Source of the DNA: an uncultured Bacteroidales bacterium
GTDB lineage: Bacteria; Bacteroidota; Bacteroidia; Bacteroidales; Paludibacteraceae
Assembly (NCBI GenBank): GCA_900556095.1
Contig: USNU01000094.1
Span: forward strand, 1-6,249
Direction of reading: 5' to 3'
Length of the DNA: 6,249 nucleotides
A program made the position numbers and the translations under genes. Every line of letters starts with the position of its first letter. Position 1 is the stretch's first letter. Under the pieces are notes generated by a model that was not told the DNA's origin, did not search any database, and worked only from the letters and a program-made list of their open reading frames with translations. Below, in pieces: positions 1 through 5,686 of the stretch.

Positions 1-693
1 TGGCAGCCGATCAGCAACGCATGGAGCAATAGCAAACTGCGTTTCTCTATCGGCAGCCTCGGAAACCAGAACATCGATGACTACTACACTTATATCGAGA
101 GTATTCGCACCGGTGAGACCATCAAATATACACTCGATGGCAAGACGCTGGCGTATATCGCCAGGGAAGACGACCCGAAAGCGTCTGACCTTACATGGGA
201 GACCGTTACAACTTATGACCTTGGTTGGGACTTCGGTTTCCTGCGCAACCGGCTGACAATGAGCATCGACGGCTATATCCGCGATACAAAGAATATGCTC
301 TGTGCGGGTATGAAACTGCCATCGGTGTATGGTGCTGATGAGCCGCGACAGAATATCGCTGATATGCGCACCCGCGGTTGGGAGTTTTCTATCGGTTGGG
401 CGGACTCGTTTCGTGCGGGCAAGCACCCGTTTGAGTACAGCATCAGTTTCGGCTTGAGCGACTATGTGACCGATGTTACTCGCTACAACAACCCTTCGAA
501 TATCCTTACCGACTACTATACCGGTCAGCGTCTCGGCGAGATATGGGGCTATCACGCCGATGGACTCTTTGCCTCGCAAGAGGAGGTCAATGACTATATG
601 GCAGCCGTTGATGTGGACCACTCCACCATGTACGACACGGTTCTCTCGGCACACCGGGGTTGCAGGCAGGCGATATCCGCTATGCCGACCTAA
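1..693 (+). CDS. SusC/RagA-family TonB-dependent outer-membrane transporter, internal fragment before a frameshift
   Basis: This is the upstream half of the visible part of a SusC-type TonB-linked outer-membrane channel, which imports ligands handed over by a SusD lipoprotein. The gene enters the window already open, so the signal peptide, plug and first barrel strands lie outside. Family hallmarks seen in the translation are a SIGSLGNQN segment near residue 20 (the usual SYGxxGNQ), DLTWETVTTYDLGWDFG near residues 65-81, NRLTMSIDGYIRDTKNML just after it, and GEIWGYHADGLF near residue 180. Homology stops near base 654. The last 13 or so codons, to the TAA at 691-693, encode unrelated residues, while the proper family sequence resumes in another frame. 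The true gene is therefore one unit with the next entry. SusC identity is very secure. Whether the break is biological or a sequence error cannot be decided here. Confidence 0.9.
   Translation, partial: WQPISNAWSNSKLRFSIGSLGNQNIDDYYTYIESIRTGETIKYTLDGKTLAYIAREDDPKASDLTWETVTTYDLGWDFGFLRNRLTMSIDGYIRDTKNMLCAGMKLPSVYGADEPRQNIADMRTRGWEFSIGWADSFRAGKHPFEYSISFGLSDYVTDVTRYNNPSNILTDYYTGQRLGEIWGYHADGLFASQEEVNDYMAAVDVDHSTMYDTVLSAHRGCRQAISAMPT
651..662 (+). other. Frameshift point in susC, apparent single-base deletion
   Basis: The sequence here reads ACACCGGGGTTG. Adding one C to the CC run gives GCA CAC CCG GGG TTG CAG, translating as AHPGLQAGD and joining the two halves of SusC without a gap or mismatch to the family pattern. 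The simplest reading is loss of one base at 654-655 beside a G4 run. A real mutation and an assembly or read error are both possible. No classical slippery heptamer such as A AAA AAG is present, so programmed frameshifting has no support. Confidence 0.85.
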
Positions 694-1298
694 ACGGCGA
701 TGGTGTCATCTCCTATGGTGCCAATACTCTCGACGACCACGGCGACCTGAAAGTCATCGGCAACACCCTGCCGCGCTACAACTACAATATCAAACTCTCG
801 CTTGCGTGGAATGGTATCGATTTCTCGGCGTTCTTCACCGGTGTGGGGCATCAGGATTGGTATCCGAGCGGCAATGCCATCTCTTTCTGGGGACCATACA
901 GCCGTCCGTACTGCTCTTTTATTCCGACCAATTTCCTCAATCAGGTATGGTCGGAGGATAACACCGGCGGTTATTTCCCGCGTGCACGCGGCTATGAGGC
1001 ACTTGAGGAGGGCTATTCGCTCAATGCTACCAACGACCGCTATCTGCAGAATGTGGCGTATTTCCGTCTGAAGAACCTCACTCTCGGTTATACCGTGCCA
1101 CTGCCTAAGAATAAGGTGGTCAGCAACTTGCGCTTCTATTTGTCGGGCGAAAACCTCTTCTATTTCTCGCCGCTGCGCAAGCACTCCAAGTATGTTGACC
1201 CGGAGCAGGCAACCTCGTCTGATACCAAGTATGCCAACTCGGGCGTAGCCTACAATTTCAATCGCACCTTCTCCGTGGGCGCAAGTATCGACTTCTAA
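654..1298 (+). CDS. SusC/RagA-family transporter, C-terminal fragment after the frameshift
   Basis: This is the C-terminal barrel portion of the same SusC transporter, read one frame back from the upstream fragment. From base 654 the translation begins PGLQAGDIRYADLNGDG, the conserved calcium-loop-like stretch of SusC proteins. It continues with GDLKVIGNTLPRYNY, HQDWYP, FWGPYSRPY, YLQNVAYFRLKNLTLGY and LRFYLSGENLF, all typical of the last barrel strands. It ends in FSVGASIDF, with the terminal aromatic residue expected of an outer-membrane beta-barrel. A TTG at 660 is the only start-like codon near the resumption point and has no sign of being a true start, so this fragment is probably not an independent gene. 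SusD begins 12 nt after the stop, as in nearly all susC-susD pairs. If the break is real, the barrel would be cut in half and uptake through this SusC lost. Confidence 0.9.
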   Translation, partial: PGLQAGDIRYADLNGDGVISYGANTLDDHGDLKVIGNTLPRYNYNIKLSLAWNGIDFSAFFTGVGHQDWYPSGNAISFWGPYSRPYCSFIPTNFLNQVWSEDNTGGYFPRARGYEALEEGYSLNATNDRYLQNVAYFRLKNLTLGYTVPLPKNKVVSNLRFYLSGENLFYFSPLRKHSKYVDPEQATSSDTKYANSGVAYNFNRTFSVGASIDF

Positions 1299-1310
1299 AT
1301 AATACGCAAT

Positions 1311-3074
1311 ATGAATAGAAATACATATATTTGTCTTCTGTTGTTCAGTCTCCTATCTATTGCCGGTTGCGACAGCGTTCTTGACCGTGTACCAAAGGAT
1401 ACCACCAACTCCGCTACGTTCTTTAGCAACGAGAGCGAATTGCGCCGCTACACTACCCAATTTTATACGATGCTTCCCGCAGCGTCCGACCTCTACAACG
1501 AACCATCTGATCTCACTATTAGTAACAGTCTTTCTGACGTGGTTCTCGGTACGCGTACCATCAATTCGGGTGAAGCGTATTGGCAGTGGGAAGACCTGCG
1601 CCATATCAACTATTTCTTGCAGCATGTAGATCAGTGCACCGAGGACACCGTTGCTCGCAACCACTACACGGGTGTGGCACTGTTTTTCCGTGCCTTGTTC
1701 TACTACGACAAAGTGCGTCGTTTCGGCGATGTGCCATGGTACGACGAACCCGTCAGCAGCAGTGACATCACCCAATTGCGTCATCCGCGCCAGAATCGCA
1801 CGCTGGTCATTCAAAAGGCATTAGCCGACCTGGACCGTGCCATACCGCTTATGCGTACCGCCCACACGCCTTACGAGGTTAATCGCTATACCGCCATTGC
1901 CCTCAAAGCACGTATTGCCCTTTTCGAGGGCACATGGCTCCGTTACCATCAGCAGGGCGACGAGCAGACTATCCAAAATCTGCTCACGCAAGCCGCTGAG
2001 GCTTCTCGTATGGTCCTCACAGAAGGCGGTTACTCGCTGCATCTCGGCGGTACGCAGCCCTATCGCGACTTGTTTACTTCGCTGACTGCCGACCCCGATG
2101 AGGTCATCCTCGCCCGTGCCTACAACGCCACTATCTCACTTACCCATAACGCCACTTCCTACTTGCGTTGTCAGTCGGAAGGGCAATGCGGTGCTACCAA
2201 ACATCTGCTCAACCAATACTTGCTTTTTTCGGGCGAACCTTATACTAACCAAGCAGGATACGACACCATCTCGCTCCACAACGAACTGACCAACCGCGAC
2301 CCGCGTCTGGCGCAGACGCTTTTCGTGCCCGGACAGTATGTTGCGCTCAACAAGACCGAGGTTGAGCCCTATACGTTTTCCACCTCGCCTACGGGTTACC
2401 AACTCATCAAGTATGTCCTTGAAGATTCCTATGGTTTCAACAAATCCGACAATGATATGCCCCTTTTCCGCCTTGCGGAGCAGTGTCTTGTCTATGCAGA
2501 GGCAAAAGCCGAACTCGGGACACTTACGCAGCAGGACCTCGATATGTCGCTCAATCTCCTGCGCGACCGTGTCGGAATGCCGCACCTTCTGCTCTCGTCG
2601 CTTACCGCTGAAGACCCGTATCTGCAAACCCTCTATCAGCATATAACCCGTACTCCCTCGGCACAACGTGCTGCCGTGTTGGAGGTACGTCGTGAGCGGG
2701 CGGTAGAACTGGTGCTTGAGGGTTTTCGCTACGATGACCTCATGCGTTGGGCGGAAGGCGAAGCCTTGGCACAACCGATGCTTGGTGCCGCTTTTGCAGG
2801 AGAAGGCAAATACGACCTGTCGGGCGACGGAAAGTCAAACCTGATCCTATGGCAAACCAAGAAACCCTTTGACCTGACATCGATATTTCTCAAGATAGGT
2901 ACCGACATCATCCTTTATCCCGATGGCGACCGTGGTGCCAAACTCGTACACGGTACGTTGGAGCAACCTAATGGTGGACGTAAGTTTGAGGATAAGCATT
3001 ATTTGTATCCCATTCCGCTCACCGAGATTATTCTCACCGAGAACGCTCTGACGCAGAATCCGGGGTGGGAATAG
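1311..3074 (+). CDS. SusD/RagB-family nutrient-binding outer-membrane lipoprotein
   Basis: SusD proteins sit on the cell surface, cap the SusC channel and capture the ligand before import. The 587-residue product has a lipoprotein signal with lipobox IAGC and the acylated Cys at residue 20, followed by DSVLD. Conserved family segments are ATFFSNESEL near 35-44, the helix ALFFRALFYYDKVRRFGDVP at about 123-142 (TPR-like core), RLAEQCLVYAEAKAELG at 387-403, ERAVELVLEGFRYDDLMRW at 462-480, and the closing YLYPIPLTEI and TQNPGW. The length is normal for the family (usually about 500-650). The first ATG gives a complete signal peptide, so the start is secure. No Shine-Dalgarno site is seen; the leader is AT-rich, as usual in Bacteroidetes. 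The gene lies 12 nt after susC and is probably on the same transcript. It looks intact although its SusC partner is broken in this sequence. The ligand cannot be read from the sequence. Confidence 0.95.
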   Translation: MNRNTYICLLLFSLLSIAGCDSVLDRVPKDTTNSATFFSNESELRRYTTQFYTMLPAASDLYNEPSDLTISNSLSDVVLGTRTINSGEAYWQWEDLRHINYFLQHVDQCTEDTVARNHYTGVALFFRALFYYDKVRRFGDVPWYDEPVSSSDITQLRHPRQNRTLVIQKALADLDRAIPLMRTAHTPYEVNRYTAIALKARIALFEGTWLRYHQQGDEQTIQNLLTQAAEASRMVLTEGGYSLHLGGTQPYRDLFTSLTADPDEVILARAYNATISLTHNATSYLRCQSEGQCGATKHLLNQYLLFSGEPYTNQAGYDTISLHNELTNRDPRLAQTLFVPGQYVALNKTEVEPYTFSTSPTGYQLIKYVLEDSYGFNKSDNDMPLFRLAEQCLVYAEAKAELGTLTQQDLDMSLNLLRDRVGMPHLLLSSLTAEDPYLQTLYQHITRTPSAQRAAVLEVRRERAVELVLEGFRYDDLMRWAEGEALAQPMLGAAFAGEGKYDLSGDGKSNLILWQTKKPFDLTSIFLKIGTDIILYPDGDRGAKLVHGTLEQPNGGRKFEDKHYLYPIPLTEIILTENALTQNPGWE

Positions 3075-3147
3075 CCGCAGTATATCCTATCGGTTCCCGT
3101 TGCCGTAATGGATATTAAATTTCTCCACTAAACCATTTCAACTACGC
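3075..3147 (+). promoter_or_regulatory. Intergenic stretch with a weak hairpin and a possible promoter -7 box
   Basis: ATATCC at 3082-3087 pairs with GGATAT at 3110-3115, and CGG at 3091-3093 with CCG at 3103-3105, giving an interrupted hairpin with no T tract after it. It is therefore not a convincing terminator. TAAATTTC at 3116-3123 differs from the Bacteroidetes -7 consensus TAnnTTTG only in the last base, but no clear TTTG -33 box lies upstream. The stretch may carry partial attenuation or a secondary promoter for the beta-helix gene, or nothing. Confidence 0.2.
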
Positions 3148-3179
3148 ATAAACAGATAAACTTATAAACTCATAAACCA
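3148..3179 (+). repeat. Four-copy 8-bp tandem repeat (ATAAACnn) in the leader of the beta-helix gene
   Basis: ATAAAC occurs at 3148, 3156, 3164 and 3172, perfectly conserved with exact 8-bp spacing and variable spacers AG, TT, TC and CA. The array ends directly at the ATG at 3180. It makes an A-rich, G-poor and probably unstructured leader, the kind of context that favours initiation in Bacteroidetes, where Shine-Dalgarno pairing is little used. Its role in initiation is inference; the repeat itself is plain in the sequence. Confidence 0.85.
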
Positions 3180-4742
3180 ATGAAAAAACTATCTATTCTG
3201 TCTCTTGTCCTGTTTCTCGCAGGACAGATGTCTGCCACCACGTGGTTCGTACGTCCTGACCTTACCTCCACTGAGGGCGATGGGCAGTCGTGGGAGGGGG
3301 CGCTTTGCCCATCCGATTTCCAGAAAGTGCTTACCGGTGGTATGGCGGAAGCGGGCGATGTCTTCCATCTCGCAGGCGGTGTCTATACTCCTGTCAGCAA
3401 TACGGACATCTATACTATCAAGACATCCGTAACTCTCATCGGTGGTTATCCGGTCGGTCTCAAAGGCACAGAGACCCCGTCTATCACCTATCCGTCGGCT
3501 GCTCCTACCGTATTTTCGGGCGACAAGAATGCCAATGGCAAAGCCGATGACGGCGACCTTCAACACGTCGTTTGGATTGAGTGTGCCGAACCCGTGGTAC
3601 TACAAGGTATTGATATGACCAACTGCTATTTCGAGACCGAAACGGCGTATGGTGCGGGGGCACTCTATATCCGCAATAGTGCGAATGTAGTGGTGCGAAA
3701 TTGCCAAATATACAACAATCTCTCCGACGGCAATGGCGGTGCAGGCATCACGCTTGAGGGCGGACTGCTTCACCTGCAAGACTGCAACCTCCACCATAAC
3801 ACGGCTTTCAGTCGTGGCGGCGCATTGTTGATGCAGACCTATACTTCTGAAGACAAGTCGGTCGTAACAGAATCCACTTGCGTGGCGGAGCGTTGCTCGT
3901 TCTGCTACAACAGCCTTGCTACCTCCAGTGCCGACGGCAAATACGGTGCCGCTGTACAGATCCGCGCAGGACATTTCTGGGGCGTAAACACTACTATCGC
4001 TAAGAATGTGGCATATTGTAATGGTGCGGGTATCTCAATGAGCGGTACCGACGATGTGCATCTCATCAGTTGCACTCTCGGCGACAACACCTGCCTTCGC
4101 GTGGGTATTGATACCAACAGGCCCTTTGCCTATGGCGCTTCCGTCCGTATGTCCCAGCACGACAAACTGTGGTTCGTCAATACTGTGATGCTGGAAGGCG
4201 AACTCGACAAAGGCGACAAAACCAATCCCACTGTTTATACCGAGAAACTCACAGGTATATCCCTCGATACCCTCTTCACTTCGGGCGGCTTCAACTATCT
4301 TGGTACGTTCAACAACGGCGAGAAAAACAACAAAGACTCCGTTTGGGCGTTCTGCTGGAAACCCAACGACCTCTATACTGTTCCTGCGCAGGTGCGTCAT
4401 TATGCCGACTATTTTGGTACCAACGAACCCACCACTGATAATGGCGGTTTTGCCTCCACTATCCTGCCCCTTGAGGCAATCGAAGGTGCTACCGTTGCCG
4501 ATCTCGAGAAATGCGCCAAAGATTGGGGCTGCCCTGTATCGGTCAATGTGGCTTTGGACGGACGTGGCTACCTGCGCGAGTCGGTGGCTACACGTGGCGC
4601 TATGGATCCGAAAGCCAATCCGTACACCGCTCTGCCTGCTGTCCGCACCGACAGCAAAGCGGTCAAAGTCGTCCGCGACGGGCAGTTGCTTATCCTTGCC
4701 GATGGCAAATACTATAATCTGTTAGGTACGCCTGTTCAATGA
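3180..4742 (+). CDS. Secreted right-handed parallel beta-helix protein, choice-of-anchor Q type
   Basis: The 520-residue product starts with a signal peptide, MKKLSILSLVLFLAGQMSA, with probable cleavage near residue 19. The N-terminal block WFVRPDLTS, GQSWEGAL and AGDVFHLAGGVYTP (residues 22-71) is the usual entry to beta-helix proteins of the polymorphic outer-membrane/choice-of-anchor Q group. Residues about 135-300 form at least five or six coils of the pattern (V/L)xxxCxIxxN...GGAGI. The closing DNGGFASTILPLE (420-432) and DGRGYLRE...RGAMDP (460-477) match the end of the anchor Q domain. A tail, residues 494-520 (VVRDGQLLILADGKYYN and LLGTPV), resembles the end of type IX secretion sorting tails. 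There are 14 cysteines, many stacked in the coils. Beta-helix proteins of this kind bind or cleave polymers at the surface, but no catalytic residues can be assigned, so the activity is unknown. The stop overlaps the next start by 4 nt. Confidence 0.85.
   Translation: MKKLSILSLVLFLAGQMSATTWFVRPDLTSTEGDGQSWEGALCPSDFQKVLTGGMAEAGDVFHLAGGVYTPVSNTDIYTIKTSVTLIGGYPVGLKGTETPSITYPSAAPTVFSGDKNANGKADDGDLQHVVWIECAEPVVLQGIDMTNCYFETETAYGAGALYIRNSANVVVRNCQIYNNLSDGNGGAGITLEGGLLHLQDCNLHHNTAFSRGGALLMQTYTSEDKSVVTESTCVAERCSFCYNSLATSSADGKYGAAVQIRAGHFWGVNTTIAKNVAYCNGAGISMSGTDDVHLISCTLGDNTCLRVGIDTNRPFAYGASVRMSQHDKLWFVNTVMLEGELDKGDKTNPTVYTEKLTGISLDTLFTSGGFNYLGTFNNGEKNNKDSVWAFCWKPNDLYTVPAQVRHYADYFGTNEPTTDNGGFASTILPLEAIEGATVADLEKCAKDWGCPVSVNVALDGRGYLRESVATRGAMDPKANPYTALPAVRTDSKAVKVVRDGQLLILADGKYYNLLGTPVQ
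4739..4742 (+). other. ATGA stop/start overlap coupling the beta-helix and EEP genes
   Basis: ATGA contains the start of the downstream enzyme gene (4739-4741) and the TGA of the upstream gene (4740-4742). No good ribosome-binding site lies upstream, so reinitiation by ribosomes finishing the beta-helix gene is the likely route of translation. Confidence 0.85.
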
Positions 4743-5605
4743 AAAGAAGTGTTGTTTTGATTGTGCTCACGGCGTTGGCTCTTGCAGTCAACGCCGCTAC
4801 GCACGTAGTCGGCACCTACAACATCCGTATTGCCACCAAGCGTGATGTGGGCGACAAAAACTGGGCGGTGCGCAAACCATTTGTGGTGCAGACTATCACG
4901 GACAACCGCCTCGATATTGTGAGTCTTAACGAGATAGCCAACCATCATCAGGAAGACGACCTCCGCACGCTCCTGCCCGACTATACCATTGTGGCGTATG
5001 GGCGCGAGTCCGCCGAAGCCAGTCATGGCGAGAGGGTGGGGGTACTGTTCAAGACTGCGAAATACACTCTCTTGGACAGTGGGCATTTCTTCCTCACCGA
5101 GAACCCCAACCGACCCGGTTTGGCTTGGGACGCTGCCTATAAGCGCGTGGCGGTGTGGGTGCTGCTGCAAGACAAACGTAGCCGAGAGGAACTCCTCGTT
5201 ATGTCCACACACCTTGATTACAAAGGCACCGAAGCCCGTCGCCAAGGGGCGGCTCTCTGTATCGAGCGGGCGAAAGCCCTTGCGCAAGGGCGTACCGCCA
5301 TCATCATGGGCGACCTGAATGCCGAGCCTTATGAGACCGATGTCCATTCGCTCTTTGCTGATGCAGACTTCCATGATGCCCGCCAAATAAGCCGCACCAA
5401 ACCCCGTGGTACGTATGGTACTTTCTCCAACTGGCTCCCAGTCGCTACCACCCAGCGTATCGATTTCATCTATGTCCGCAATGCCTCCGTCCGCTCCTAC
5501 CGTGTCATTGCCGAGGACTACGGTCGTCCTCTCCTCCCATCCGACCACCGGTTGGTAGTAATCAAGATGAAGACCAAGACCACCTCACCCCAAGGCACTC
5601 TCTAA
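4739..5605 (+). CDS. Secreted endonuclease/exonuclease/phosphatase (EEP) family metal-dependent phosphoesterase
   Basis: The EEP fold hydrolyses phosphodiester or phosphomonoester bonds with Mg2+ or similar ions; members include DNase I-like nucleases, sphingomyelinases and inositol-phosphate phosphatases. The 288-residue product has an N-terminal signal peptide (hydrophobic residues 4-20, no lipobox), so it should act in the periplasm or outside the cell. The whole active-site set is present: Asn28 in YNIR, Glu65 in LNE, His158 in STHLD, Asp192 and Asn194 in MGDLNAEP, Asp242 in RIDFIYV, and Asp269-His270 in SDHRLVV. It is therefore expected to be active, with the substrate undetermined. The length is that of a single catalytic domain. 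Translation is probably coupled to the beta-helix gene through the ATGA overlap. A paralogue follows 81 nt downstream. The last few residues (TSPQGTL) have no family counterpart that I recognise and may come from a repeat remnant. Confidence 0.9.
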   Translation: MKRSVVLIVLTALALAVNAATHVVGTYNIRIATKRDVGDKNWAVRKPFVVQTITDNRLDIVSLNEIANHHQEDDLRTLLPDYTIVAYGRESAEASHGERVGVLFKTAKYTLLDSGHFFLTENPNRPGLAWDAAYKRVAVWVLLQDKRSREELLVMSTHLDYKGTEARRQGAALCIERAKALAQGRTAIIMGDLNAEPYETDVHSLFADADFHDARQISRTKPRGTYGTFSNWLPVATTQRIDFIYVRNASVRSYRVIAEDYGRPLLPSDHRLVVIKMKTKTTSPQGTL

Positions 5606-5620
5606 CCCCTCCTTCAAAGG
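5584..5620 (+). repeat. Possible remnant of a C-rich dispersed repeat across the end of the first EEP gene
   Basis: The end of the gene and the bases after it carry a C-rich stretch, CTCACCCCAAGG, then ACCCCTCCTTCAAAGG at 5605-5620, which ends in the short palindrome CCTT-CA-AAGG (5611-5620). The style resembles C/G-rich palindromic repeats scattered in many Bacteroidales genomes, but here only a partial copy would remain. The identification is by appearance alone. Confidence 0.25.
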
Positions 5621-5626
5621 AAATTA

Positions 5627-5635
5627 TATGTTTTG
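5627..5635 (+). promoter_or_regulatory. Weak candidate -7 promoter box for the second EEP gene
   Basis: TATGTTTTG resembles the Bacteroidetes -7 consensus TAnnTTTG with one extra base in the spacer. No matching TTTG -33 box is seen 19-21 bp upstream, where the C-rich stretch lies. If used, it would give a leader of about 45-50 nt containing the three 11-bp repeats. Confidence 0.2.
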
Positions 5636-5640
5636 AAAAA

Positions 5641-5673
5641 TAATTAACGTCTAATTACACGATAATTAACGTT
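5641..5673 (+). repeat. Three 11-bp tandem repeats (TAATTAACGTn) upstream of the second EEP gene
   Basis: The units are TAATTAACGTC at 5641, TAATTACACGA at 5652 and TAATTAACGTT at 5663. Units 1 and 3 share a perfect 11-bp core (ATAATTAACGT at 5640-5650 and 5662-5672); unit 2 keeps TAATTA and diverges after it. The 11-bp period is close to one DNA helical turn, so all three would face the same side. Such a layout suits a protein-binding array or a curved AT-rich element 14 bp before the ATG. No regulator is identified. Confidence 0.75.
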
Positions 5674-5686
5674 CCCTATTACGCAA

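Noticed and set aside
651..662. Programmed ribosomal frameshift in susC
   Set aside because: There is no canonical slippery heptamer and no evident downstream pseudoknot, and SusC proteins are not known to use frameshifting. A base deletion or sequence error explains it better.
473..961. Plus-strand open frame crossing the SusC frameshift region
   Set aside because: It is in the third frame, different from both halves that carry SusC motifs, and its translation is low-complexity and Arg/Pro/Ser-rich like a shadow frame.
2136..2774. Minus-strand open frame of 212 codons within the SusD gene
   Set aside because: It is opposite clearly conserved SusD sequence, and its translation resembles no family known to me.
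3082..3115. Rho-independent terminator after the SusD gene
   Set aside because: The stem is short and interrupted and no T tract follows, so termination is not supported.
4736..5548. Long open frame on the minus strand (270 codons) opposite the first EEP gene
   Set aside because: It lies wholly opposite a gene with a complete set of EEP catalytic motifs, shows no recognisable domain, and is explained by codon bias of the plus-strand gene.
5606..5640. Terminator between the two EEP genes
   Set aside because: The only hairpin (CCTT-CA-AAGG) has a 4-bp stem with a 2-nt loop and no T run directly after it.
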